From: Erythrobacter aureus
GTDB taxonomy: Bacteria; Pseudomonadota; Alphaproteobacteria; Sphingomonadales; Sphingomonadaceae
Assembly: GCF_003355455.1 (NCBI RefSeq)
Contig: NZ_CP031357.1
Span: 2,396,501-2,460,500 of the forward strand
Length of the DNA: 64,000 bases
Direction: 5' to 3'
Under the pieces are notes generated by a model that worked only from the letters and a program-made list of their open reading frames with translations, made no database searches and was not told the DNA's origin. The position numbers and the translations under genes are program-made. The stretch's first letter is position 1, and each line of letters opens with the position of its first letter. This document shows positions 1 to 9,524 of the stretch, one piece after another.

Positions 1-1
1 C

Positions 2-2761
2 AACCCGCGCTGGCTGGCCGAAGTGGTCGACAGCGGGGCGGATCTGACGGCCGCGCTCGATCCCACGCAGATGCGCGCTGCGGTTAAGCAGGCGGCCGAA
101 AAGGCTGGCAAGGCGACTGACCCAAAGGCGATCGAGCAGGCGGCGGATGATTCGATCCGCGCCATGCTGCTCGTGCGGCTCTATCGCGTGCGCGGCCATC
201 TGGCGGCCAATCTCGACCCGCTCGGCCTCTCCAATCGCGATGTCCCCGAAGACCTGACGCTCGAATGGCATGGTTTCGCCGGACAGGAAGACAGGGAAGT
301 CTTCGTCGGCGGCATCTTTGGCTATGAATGGGTGGCGGTGGGCGAGCTCTACCGGGCGCTGCGCGCGACCTATTGCGGCAATGTCGGCCTCGAGTACATG
401 CACATTTCGGACACGGAGGAACGGCGGTTCCTCCAGGACAAGTTCGAAACGCCCGAAGACACGATCCAGTTCACCGACGAAGGCAAGAAGGCCATCCTCG
501 CAGCGGTTATTCGCGGCGAGCAGTATGAAGCCTTTCTCGGCAAGAAATATGTCGGCACCAAGCGGTTCGGCCTCGATGGCGGCGAATCGATGATCCCCGC
601 GCTGGAGGCGGTGATCAAATATGGCGGCCAATTGGGCGTGCGCGAGATCATCTACGGCATGGCCCACCGCGGCCGACTCAACGTCCTCGCGAACGTGATG
701 GGCAAGCCCTACAAGGTCATCTTCCACGAATTCTCCGGGGGGAGCGCCAATCCCGACGATGTCGGCGGCTCGGGCGATGTAAAATATCACCTCGGCACCA
801 GCACCGACCGCGAATTCGACGGCATCAATGTGCATATGTCGCTGGTCCCCAACCCCAGCCACCTCGAGGCGGTGAACCCGGTCGTGCTCGGTAAGTCCCG
901 CGCACAACAGGCGATCCGCGACGACCTCAAGCAGCACGAGCAGGTTCTGCCCGTCCTTCTTCACGGCGATGCGGCCTTTGCCGGTCAGGGTATCGTGTGG
1001 GAATGCCTCGGCTTCTCCGGCGTGCGCGGTTACAACACCGGTGGCTGCCTGCACTTCGTCATCAATAACCAAATCGGTTTTACGACAAGCCCGCAATTCG
1101 CCAGATCGTCACCCTACCCCAGCGATGTGGCCAAAGGTGTCCAGGCGCCGATCCTGCACGTCAATGGCGACGATCCCGAAGCGGTGACCTTCGCCTGCAA
1201 GCTGGCGATCGAATATCGTCAGACCTTCGGCCGCGATATCGTGATCGACATGTGGTGCTATCGCCGCTTCGGCCACAATGAGGGCGACGAGCCGAAATTC
1301 ACCCAGCCGCTAATGTATGACGAGATCCGCCAGCACCCCAAGGTCAGCCGGATCTACACCGCCCGTCTCGAAGAAGAGGGCGTGATCGAGAAGGGCTATG
1401 CCGACGGTCTGATATCCGAATTCACCGACCATCTCGAACAGGAATTCGCTGCCGCCAAGGACTACAAGCCCGACCAGGCCGACTGGTTCGGAGGTCGCTG
1501 GGCAGGGATGAACAAGCCGGCCGATCCGGAAACCGCACGCCGCAACGTGGAAACGGCGATCGGGAAAAAGCTGTTCGATAGTCTTGGCCGGACGCTGACG
1601 ACGGTTCCCGACGATCTCACGATCCACAAGACGCTGGGCCGCGTGCTCAAGGCCAAAAGCGACATGTTCGACAGCGGCACCGGCTTCGACTGGGCCACGG
1701 CGGAAGCGCTCGCCTTCGGCAGCCTGGTGACCGAAGGCTTCGGCGTGCGCCTGTCTGGCCAGGATTCGGGGCGCGGCACCTTCAGCCAGCGCCATGCCGT
1801 CTGGGTCGACCAGAAGGACGAGCGCAAATACATTCCGCTGACCACGCTGCCGCACGGCAAGTTCGAGGTCTATGACAGCCCGCTGTCGGAATATGGCGTG
1901 CTCGGCTTCGAATACGGTTTCGCGATGGCCGATCCGAAGAGCCTGGTGATGTGGGAAGCCCAGTTCGGCGATTTCGCCAATGGCGCGCAGATCATGATCG
2001 ACCAGTTCATCGCCGCAGGCGAAGTGAAGTGGCTGCGCGCAAACGGCCTCGTGCTGCTGCTGCCGCATGGCTATGAAGGCCAGGGTCCCGAGCACAGCTC
2101 GGCCCGTCTCGAACGCTTCCTGCAACTCTGCGCGAATGACAATATCCAGGTGCTCAACATCACCACGCCGGCGAACTACTTCCACGTTCTCCGCCGCCAG
2201 ATGCTGCGCAGCTTCCGCAAGCCGATGGTCATCATGACCCCCAAATCGCTACTGCGCCATCCGCTGGCGAAGTCCGATGCGGAAGAGTTCATGGGCGATC
2301 ACCACTTCATGCGGATCAAGTCCGACATGACGGAGATCGACGACAAGAAGGTCAGGCGCCTCGTGCTGTGCAGCGGCAAGGTTGCCTACGATCTGATGCA
2401 GCGCCGCGACGAAGCCGGTCTGGACGATGTCTCGGTGGTCCGGATCGAACAGCTCTACCCCTTCCCCGGCGAGCCGCTGGCCGTGCGCCTCGAACGCATG
2501 ACCAATCTCGAAACCGTGGTCTGGTGCCAGGAGGAACCGAAGAATAACGGCGCCTGGTTCTTCGTCGACCGCCTGATCGAGGAATCGCTTACCGCCGCGG
2601 GCAAGGACGGCATGCGCCCATGCTATGCCGGCCGCGAAGTCGCCGCCTCGCCCGCCACGGGTTATGCCAGCCGCCACCAAGTGCAGCAGGAAGCCCTTGT
2701 CAACATCGCGCTCGGACTGAATGGCGGTGATACGCCCAAGGTCCGCAGCGACTGCAACTGA
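2..2761 (+). CDS. sucA: 2-oxoglutarate dehydrogenase E1 component (5' partial)
   Basis: Thiamine-diphosphate-dependent E1 of the 2-oxoglutarate dehydrogenase complex: decarboxylates 2-oxoglutarate and succinylates the E2 lipoyl group in the TCA cycle. The frame is open from base 2, so the start codon lies upstream; 919 residues are visible against roughly 940-990 for the family. Seen: an N-terminal LVRLYRVRGHL segment, AHRGRLNVL near 663, the cofactor-loop sequence GDAAFAGQG near 967, NNQIGF near 1066, and the C-terminal QEEPKNNGAWFF near 2528, all diagnostic of SucA. It is followed 27 bp later by sucB in the same direction, as expected for one operon. Internal GTG at 23 is not the true start. 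Confidence 0.97.
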   Translation, partial: NPRWLAEVVDSGADLTAALDPTQMRAAVKQAAEKAGKATDPKAIEQAADDSIRAMLLVRLYRVRGHLAANLDPLGLSNRDVPEDLTLEWHGFAGQEDREVFVGGIFGYEWVAVGELYRALRATYCGNVGLEYMHISDTEERRFLQDKFETPEDTIQFTDEGKKAILAAVIRGEQYEAFLGKKYVGTKRFGLDGGESMIPALEAVIKYGGQLGVREIIYGMAHRGRLNVLANVMGKPYKVIFHEFSGGSANPDDVGGSGDVKYHLGTSTDREFDGINVHMSLVPNPSHLEAVNPVVLGKSRAQQAIRDDLKQHEQVLPVLLHGDAAFAGQGIVWECLGFSGVRGYNTGGCLHFVINNQIGFTTSPQFARSSPYPSDVAKGVQAPILHVNGDDPEAVTFACKLAIEYRQTFGRDIVIDMWCYRRFGHNEGDEPKFTQPLMYDEIRQHPKVSRIYTARLEEEGVIEKGYADGLISEFTDHLEQEFAAAKDYKPDQADWFGGRWAGMNKPADPETARRNVETAIGKKLFDSLGRTLTTVPDDLTIHKTLGRVLKAKSDMFDSGTGFDWATAEALAFGSLVTEGFGVRLSGQDSGRGTFSQRHAVWVDQKDERKYIPLTTLPHGKFEVYDSPLSEYGVLGFEYGFAMADPKSLVMWEAQFGDFANGAQIMIDQFIAAGEVKWLRANGLVLLLPHGYEGQGPEHSSARLERFLQLCANDNIQVLNITTPANYFHVLRRQMLRSFRKPMVIMTPKSLLRHPLAKSDAEEFMGDHHFMRIKSDMTEIDDKKVRRLVLCSGKVAYDLMQRRDEAGLDDVSVVRIEQLYPFPGEPLAVRLERMTNLETVVWCQEEPKNNGAWFFVDRLIEESLTAAGKDGMRPCYAGREVAASPATGYASRHQVQQEALVNIALGLNGGDTPKVRSDCN

Positions 2762-2788
2762 TCCCATAAGGCCGAAGGAACCCATCAC

Positions 2789-4024
2789 ATGGCCACCGAA
2801 GTCAAAGTCCCCACGCTGGGTGAATCGGTCACCGAAGCAACTGTCGGCGAACTGCTCAAGAATGTCGGCGACGCGGTCGCGGCGGACGAGCCGATCATCA
2901 GCCTCGAGACCGACAAGGTCGCGGTGGAGGCCCCCTCCCCCGTTGCCGGTGTCATCACCGAGTTCAAAGTGGCCGTGGGTGACACGGTCGAGGTCGATTC
3001 GGTCATCGCCGTGATCGAGGAAGGTGCGGCTGCGGCGAAGTCCTCCGGCGGCGAAGCCCCTAAAGCCGAGGTAGCCGACGCGGGCGTCGAGAAGGCCGCT
3101 CCGGCGCAGGCCAAGGCCGCAACCGGCGGCGATGCCGCACAGACGCTGTCGCCTGCCGTGCGCCGTGCCGTTCTGGAGCACGGGGTCGATCCCTCGACCA
3201 TCAAGGGCACCGGCAAGGACGGCCGCCTGACCAAGGAAGACGTCATCGCCGCAGCGAAGAATAAGGGCGCTTCGGGTGACGCCGCTCCCGCTCCTGCCGC
3301 AGCCCCGGCCTCGACCGGCGGCGAGCGCCGCGAGGAACGCGTCAAGATGACGCGCATGCGCCAGACGATCGCCAAGCGATTGAAGGGCGCGCAGGACAAT
3401 GCGGCGCTGCTGACGACGTTCAACGATGTCGACATGTCGGCGGTCATCGAAGCACGCGGCAAGTACAAGGACATGTTCGCCAAGAAGCACGACATTCGCC
3501 TCGGCTTCATGGGCTTCTTCGCCAAGGCCGCCTGCCTTGCGCTGAAGGACGTGCCCGCGGTCAACGCCTATATCGAGGGCGACGAGATCGTCTATCACGA
3601 CTATGTCGACATCTCGGTTGCCGTGTCGGCGCCCAACGGCCTCGTGGTCCCCGTCATTCGCGACGCGCAGGACAAGGGTTTTGCCCGCATCGAGAAGGAC
3701 ATCGCCGATTTCGGGAAGCGCGCCAAGGAAGGCACGCTGACGATGGAAGACATGAAGGGCGGCACCTTCACCATCTCCAATGGCGGCGTGTTCGGATCGC
3801 TGATGTCGACCCCGATCATCAACCCGCCGCAAAGCGCTGTCCTCGGCCTCCACCGGATCGAGGACCGTCCGGTAGTGGTGAACGGCGAGATCGTCATCCG
3901 CCCGATGATGTATATCGCCCTGTCCTACGACCACCGCCTGATCGACGGCCGCGAGGCCGTGACCGCACTGAAAATCATCAAGGAAGCGATCGAAGATCCG
4001 ACCCGAATGCTGATCGATTTGTAA
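2789..4024 (+). CDS. sucB: Dihydrolipoyllysine succinyltransferase (E2 of 2-oxoglutarate dehydrogenase)
   Basis: E2 core enzyme that transfers the succinyl group from lipoamide to CoA. The 411 residues show an N-terminal lipoyl domain with the lipoylated Lys in ETDKVAVEAP (about residue 43), an Ala/Pro/Lys-rich linker, a peripheral subunit-binding domain (SPAVRRAVLEHGVDPS, about 118-133), a second linker, and the catalytic domain ending with the active-site motif SYDHRLIDGREA. Length is normal. A purine-rich GAAGGAA precedes the ATG. It sits between sucA and, after one inserted small gene, lpdA, so all three subunits of the complex are encoded together. Confidence 0.97.
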   Translation: MATEVKVPTLGESVTEATVGELLKNVGDAVAADEPIISLETDKVAVEAPSPVAGVITEFKVAVGDTVEVDSVIAVIEEGAAAAKSSGGEAPKAEVADAGVEKAAPAQAKAATGGDAAQTLSPAVRRAVLEHGVDPSTIKGTGKDGRLTKEDVIAAAKNKGASGDAAPAPAAAPASTGGERREERVKMTRMRQTIAKRLKGAQDNAALLTTFNDVDMSAVIEARGKYKDMFAKKHDIRLGFMGFFAKAACLALKDVPAVNAYIEGDEIVYHDYVDISVAVSAPNGLVVPVIRDAQDKGFARIEKDIADFGKRAKEGTLTMEDMKGGTFTISNGGVFGSLMSTPIINPPQSAVLGLHRIEDRPVVVNGEIVIRPMMYIALSYDHRLIDGREAVTALKIIKEAIEDPTRMLIDL

Positions 4025-4035
4025 CCCGGTAACGC

Positions 4036-4326
4036 GTGAAGGACGGATGGCTATACATCGTCGCCAGCAAGCGGAATGGCACGCTCTATCTCGGCGTAAC
4101 GAGCGATTTGGCGACGCGTATCTGGCAGCACCGGATCGGTGCTGTAGAGGGCTTCACGAAGAAATATGGATGCAAACACCTCGTTTGGTGCGAGCATTTC
4201 GAAAACCTGCACGATGCGCGCGAGCGCGAATGGCAGATGAAGAAATGGAAGCGCGCCTGGAAGATCGAGCTCATCGAAAAGGAAAATCCGGAATGGCGCG
4301 ATCTTTGGCACGATATCAACCGGTGA
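4036..4326 (+). CDS. Small GIY-YIG nuclease-family protein
   Basis: A 96-residue protein with a GTG start 11 bp after the sucB stop. It carries the compact GIY-YIG fold signature: WLYIVAS near the start, LYLGVT after about 12 residues, the R of ATRIWQHR, and the E in REREWQMKKWKRAWK. This matches the stand-alone UPF0213/YhbQ-like group, whose cellular role is mostly unknown. It interrupts the sucB-lpdA spacing and is directly followed by two inverted hairpin repeats, suggesting insertion into the operon rather than an ancestral member. Whether it is an active nuclease cannot be told from sequence alone. Confidence 0.85.
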   Translation: MKDGWLYIVASKRNGTLYLGVTSDLATRIWQHRIGAVEGFTKKYGCKHLVWCEHFENLHDAREREWQMKKWKRAWKIELIEKENPEWRDLWHDINR

Positions 4327-4395
4327 GCTCCTGCGAAAGCAGGAGCCCATTGCGGCACAGCGTCGCGCTATCTGGGTTCCTGCTTTCGCAGGAAC
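4327..4395. repeat. Paired inverted hairpin repeat (CCTGCGAAAGCAGG type)
   Basis: Two perfect hairpins in opposite orientation: GCTCCTGC-GAAA-GCAGGAGC at 4327-4346 and GTTCCTGC-TTTC-GCAGGAAC at 4376-4395, separated by about 29 bases. The first starts immediately after the GIY-YIG stop codon. A related single hairpin (CCCTGC-CTTC-GCAGGG) lies at 57784-57799. Opposite-facing pairs of short hairpins resemble REP/REPIN-type intergenic repeats. The pair could also fold in the mRNA between the GIY-YIG gene and lpdA and affect processing or stability. Confidence 0.75.
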
Positions 4396-4413
4396 TCACG
4401 AATGGAGTTTGGA

Positions 4414-5832
<1,419 letters not shown>

Positions 5833-5853
5833 TCCGGCGGAGAAGACACGATC

Positions 5854-6840
5854 ATGGCCCGCAGCGTTGCAATCATCGGTGCGGGTCAGATCGGTCATGC
5901 CGCATGGCAGTGCCTCGGCGATACAGCGCATGTCGTCACGGTCCACGCGCGCTCAAGGCCGGACTGGCTATCCGGGTTCGCGGATCACTTCTTGCCCTAC
6001 GCCCTCAACGAGCAGGCCACGCCGGAAGCGGAAGTCGTATTCGACACGATCGCCTTCGATGCCGCAGATATCGAGCGCTACGATCCTGACCGTATCGGAC
6101 GCCTTGTCGTGGTTTCATCTGCCAGCGTGTATTGCGATGCCGCCGGGCGAACACTCGACGAGGCAGCGCAAAACGGCTTTCCCGAACTCGAAGGACCGAT
6201 CACCGAGGCACAGCCTACTGTATCCGCCGGGCCTGAAACCTATTCCACCCGCAAGATACGAATGGAAGAGTGTGCGCTTGAACTGTTCGGCGACCGCGCG
6301 ACCATCCTCAGGCCCTGCGCCATATACGGATCGCATAGTCGGCATCCCCGCGAATGGTGGTTCGTCAAGCGAATGCTCGACGGCAGGCGACGCATCCCCT
6401 TGGCCTGTTCCGGCAACTCGAAATTTCAGACAACAAGCAGCGGTTTGATCGGCGATTTTGTCTCGTCGGCGATCGAAAGGGAACTGGGTGGCATTTACAA
6501 TATCGCAGATGGTTCTTCTCCATCTGTGCTTGAGATCGGCAAAGCGATCTCGCGGATAGTGGGGGCCGATGTGGAATTCGAACCCATGGAAGGCTACCCC
6601 GACAAATTCGTGGGCCGCACACCGTGGTCGGTACCGCGTCCCTTCGTCGTCAATGGACGCAAGGCGATGAAAGATGGCGAGCTGGCAGCGATCGGATACG
6701 AGGTCGCGGCTGAAGAGGCCGTGACGTGGCTCCGCGACCTCGCTCCTGCGGATTGGCGCACGACGTTCCCGCAGCTTGCCGCATACCCTTGGGAGCTCTT
6801 CGACTGCGCGGCGGAAGACGCCCTCCTGGGCGCCGTTTGA
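5854..6840 (+). CDS. NAD-dependent epimerase/dehydratase family protein
   Basis: A 328-residue extended short-chain dehydrogenase-like protein. The N-terminal Rossmann motif is VAIIGAGQIG, the mid-protein strand VVSSASVY contains the catalytic Ser/Thr region, and YSTRK supplies the YxxxK active-site pair, followed by ILRPCAIYG, typical of sugar-nucleotide epimerase/dehydratases. The substrate is not predictable. It begins 21 bp after lpdA, and its TGA directly abuts the ATG of the next gene (6841), so the two are probably co-translated. Confidence 0.8.
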   Translation: MARSVAIIGAGQIGHAAWQCLGDTAHVVTVHARSRPDWLSGFADHFLPYALNEQATPEAEVVFDTIAFDAADIERYDPDRIGRLVVVSSASVYCDAAGRTLDEAAQNGFPELEGPITEAQPTVSAGPETYSTRKIRMEECALELFGDRATILRPCAIYGSHSRHPREWWFVKRMLDGRRRIPLACSGNSKFQTTSSGLIGDFVSSAIERELGGIYNIADGSSPSVLEIGKAISRIVGADVEFEPMEGYPDKFVGRTPWSVPRPFVVNGRKAMKDGELAAIGYEVAAEEAVTWLRDLAPADWRTTFPQLAAYPWELFDCAAEDALLGAV

Positions 6841-7665
6841 ATGCGGGAGCGCCTGATAGGCCTCGCCGCGCTGGCCGTGCCGGTCCTCTCGGGTATCATC
6901 TATCTACGCTTTTACGGCGCACCATCGGCTTATGTAGTCATCAATACGGTGGCGTTCGGTCTTGCGGCAATCGCGGTTCTGGGTTTGCCCGTCATTGACG
7001 GACCGAAAGCGCAACGCGTTGCGGCAATCATACTTCTGGCCCTCCTTTTCCTACCGCTTGTGACCGGGCCTTACGTCAATGGCATCGCGCGATGGCTTCC
7101 GCTCGGCCCGTTCGCTGTGCATAGCGGCGCGCTGGCGCTGCCCCCGCTTGTGGTCCTGGCCGCGCGCGACGAGGATTTCGCGCCGTCCATATTGCTTGGT
7201 GCTCTGCTCGCTGCCTCACTCCAGCCCGACGCGGCGACAGGCCTTGCGGTCATGCTGGCGGCTGTCGGACTTTATAATGCGACCGGCGACTGGCGGCTCG
7301 TCCCCGTTGCTGGGATCGCTCTCCTTGCCAGCATGGTCGCGGGGCTTCGAGGCGAACTGCCCGCTCAACCCTTCGTCGAGCGCATCCTGATCCACCTCGC
7401 AATCGACACGCCGCTGGCCGCCTTCGGCCTCGTCATCGCCCTGCTGGTGAGTTTCTTCCTCCTAGCCTACGCAATTCCCGCCCCCAAACCGGTCCGACAC
7501 GCCTTGGCGGGCGCCCTGTTCGGCTTCTCGCTTGCCGCGTTGGTATCGAATTATCCGACTATTCTCGTCGGCTATGGCGCCGCGCCGATTCTCGGTTTCG
7601 GTCTGGCCATCGGACTGGCGATTACAGGTAGGCCGCGTCGGGCGACAAACGGACCCGCAAGCTAG
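6841..7665 (+). CDS. Polytopic membrane protein with FtsW/RodA-like motifs (short)
   Basis: A 274-residue very hydrophobic protein with about eight membrane segments. Two stretches resemble SEDS glycosyltransferases (FtsW/RodA): NGIARWLPLGP at residues 80-90, comparable to the NGAxRWIxLG loop, and LQPDAATG at 127-134, comparable to LLQPDxGT. It is about 100 residues shorter than FtsW or RodA and lacks an obvious QPSE motif after the RW loop. The ATG abuts the stop of the epimerase gene, suggesting a linked role in envelope or glycan metabolism. Catalytic activity is uncertain; it may be a divergent or degenerate SEDS relative, and chance resemblance is possible. Confidence 0.5.
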   Translation: MRERLIGLAALAVPVLSGIIYLRFYGAPSAYVVINTVAFGLAAIAVLGLPVIDGPKAQRVAAIILLALLFLPLVTGPYVNGIARWLPLGPFAVHSGALALPPLVVLAARDEDFAPSILLGALLAASLQPDAATGLAVMLAAVGLYNATGDWRLVPVAGIALLASMVAGLRGELPAQPFVERILIHLAIDTPLAAFGLVIALLVSFFLLAYAIPAPKPVRHALAGALFGFSLAALVSNYPTILVGYGAAPILGFGLAIGLAITGRPRRATNGPAS

Positions 7666-7715
7666 CGCTCGATTGACTGTTCGGGAAGCGACGGCCTTCG
7701 TCGCCCCCTCGTACA

Positions 7716-9401
7716 TCATACTTCGTCGGGATAAACCGGCGCGATATCGACCGGAATATCCGACATGGCGGCGAAGCGCGAGGCCGCCGCATCGTCGAGC
7801 ACGGCATAGCGATCGAAAAAGGCCTTGGTGCCCGCGTAATCGCCGGTCGCCTGCAACATGAGCTGGGCGTTGAGCAGGTCGCGTATGCCTGCTTCCATCC
7901 TGTCGTAATCGACCGTGTAGCGCTGGCGCGCCTCGTCCCAGGCGAAGGCTCCTTTCTGCTTCAGGTAGCCGTATTGCAGCTTGGCGCCCCTGCCATGCGC
8001 GCTTTCGGTGCCGAAGCGCATTGAGCGGAACAGGCCGGTGAAATAGGTCGAGAAAAGCTGCGGCTTTTCCGCTGCGGGGATCTCGCCTTTTTCCATCATC
8101 AGCAGGATGTTCCAGATGCCCATGACGTCGGCCTTGGACTCCTCCAGCGCCGAATACTGATCCCTGAGTTCTTCATTGACCGTGGTCTGGCGCCCGTCGA
8201 CAGTGATCGTGCCCGGCCCGAGGCTGTGCGACAGCTCATGAAACAGCGTGTTCGCTTCCATGTATTTCTTCATCACCAGACCGGATTGCGCATCGGTCAA
8301 AACGATTTCGGCCATGGGCGCCAGGATGCGGTCGTATTTCGCGCCCAGGACATTGGCGAGAATGACCTTCTTGGCCCCCTTGGCCTCGCGCACCCGCTCG
8401 TCATTGGGCAGGTTGAAGGCGATGGTTTGCGTGCCCGGCACGTTGTCGCCCCCGCCATGGACCTGATCCGCCACCGCGATCGGGCTTTCGAAGCCGCGCT
8501 GGAAATTCTTGTGCTGATCCGGGATGGGGAGGTTTTCCTCCATCGTGCGCAGATAGTTCTTGTACTTCGCCAGCGCCGCGCTTTCCTCCGGGTTGCGCAG
8601 TGTGACGAAGCTCTCGAAAGCGGTCTTGGTGCCATAGAGGCGGTCGGTATAGACTTCGTAGGGGCCGATCGCGATTTCGATCGGCGTTCCCTCCAGGTCC
8701 ATCCACGCCATTTCGCTTTCGAAGTAATCGTCGGTCAGGAAGCTTGCCGCACGCAGCGAGAGGAAGCGCTTGAGGCTGGGATTGGAGGTCCGCTGCGCGG
8801 CCTGTTCGAGCAGCCGCGCGGCGGGCACCAGCCATTCGCGATAAGCCTGCGAATAGGGCACGGCGACGAAGCCGTCCGCGCTGCGCCGGACGACCGTATA
8901 GGGGCTGGTGAGTGCCTCGCGCTGATCGGGATTGGCCGCGAGATACGCATCGAATTCCTCGCGTGTCAGGTCTGCCGGGTAGAAACCGGCTCCTTCCGGC
9001 ATCGGCTCAGCGCCCCAGAAGGGATGCAATTCGGCGACCTCGTCCCAAGGGCCGAAATTGCGATCGAACATGGCCAGCAGAAGATCGCGATCGGCGCGGC
9101 GGTTGCGCGAAATCGCCTCGCGCATTTGCGGCAGATCCGCCCCGCGCTGACGCAGATAGATCTCGTCCATATAGCCGCTAGCTTCGATCAAAAGATTGAC
9201 AACCTCGCGCTCTTCGTGCGTCAGGAAGGACGTATCGGGATTCATTTCGATCACCGCCAGCTTGGCGTATTGCGCGCCCAGATCGTATCCCTCGGCCGTG
9301 GCGGCCGGAGGCGGCACAGCGGTCGAGACGACCTGCGTTTGCGTGGCGGCGGGGGTGCAGGCGGCACTGGCCAGCAGCAAGGGCAGTAGGGCGCGGCGCA
9401 T
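7716..9401 (-). CDS. M49-type zinc peptidase-like lipoprotein
   Basis: 561 residues from the ATG at 9401, preceded by a strong GGAGG 6 bases upstream; the frame stays open to 10172 but that part overlaps the amidase gene. The N-terminus is a lipoprotein-like signal (LPLLLASAACTP, Cys about residue 16). The zinc site reads TLFHELSHSLGPG (HExxH), followed about 35 residues later by ALEESKADVMG, which should provide the third zinc ligand Glu. This is the arrangement of bacterial dipeptidyl-peptidase III/M49-like proteins, although classical DPP III has HELLGH. Likely a periplasm-facing metallopeptidase; substrate unknown. Confidence 0.8.
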   Translation of the reverse strand: MRRALLPLLLASAACTPAATQTQVVSTAVPPPAATAEGYDLGAQYAKLAVIEMNPDTSFLTHEEREVVNLLIEASGYMDEIYLRQRGADLPQMREAISRNRRADRDLLLAMFDRNFGPWDEVAELHPFWGAEPMPEGAGFYPADLTREEFDAYLAANPDQREALTSPYTVVRRSADGFVAVPYSQAYREWLVPAARLLEQAAQRTSNPSLKRFLSLRAASFLTDDYFESEMAWMDLEGTPIEIAIGPYEVYTDRLYGTKTAFESFVTLRNPEESAALAKYKNYLRTMEENLPIPDQHKNFQRGFESPIAVADQVHGGGDNVPGTQTIAFNLPNDERVREAKGAKKVILANVLGAKYDRILAPMAEIVLTDAQSGLVMKKYMEANTLFHELSHSLGPGTITVDGRQTTVNEELRDQYSALEESKADVMGIWNILLMMEKGEIPAAEKPQLFSTYFTGLFRSMRFGTESAHGRGAKLQYGYLKQKGAFAWDEARQRYTVDYDRMEAGIRDLLNAQLMLQATGDYAGTKAFFDRYAVLDDAAASRFAAMSDIPVDIAPVYPDEV

Positions 9402-9524
9402 CGATAGTCCTCCGGTATTCTGGTTCTGGCTAAACGCCATGCGTCGGCGATGTGTCCTGCGCAAGTGCGTGATTGACCCTGCACCGTGCTTGTCCGACAA
9501 CGCGCGCACGAGGTGGAGACGTGC

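Noticed and set aside
2249..3934. Long minus-strand open frame opposite sucA/sucB
   Set aside because: A shadow of the high-GC coding strands of sucA and sucB; the translation is low-complexity and shows no domain.
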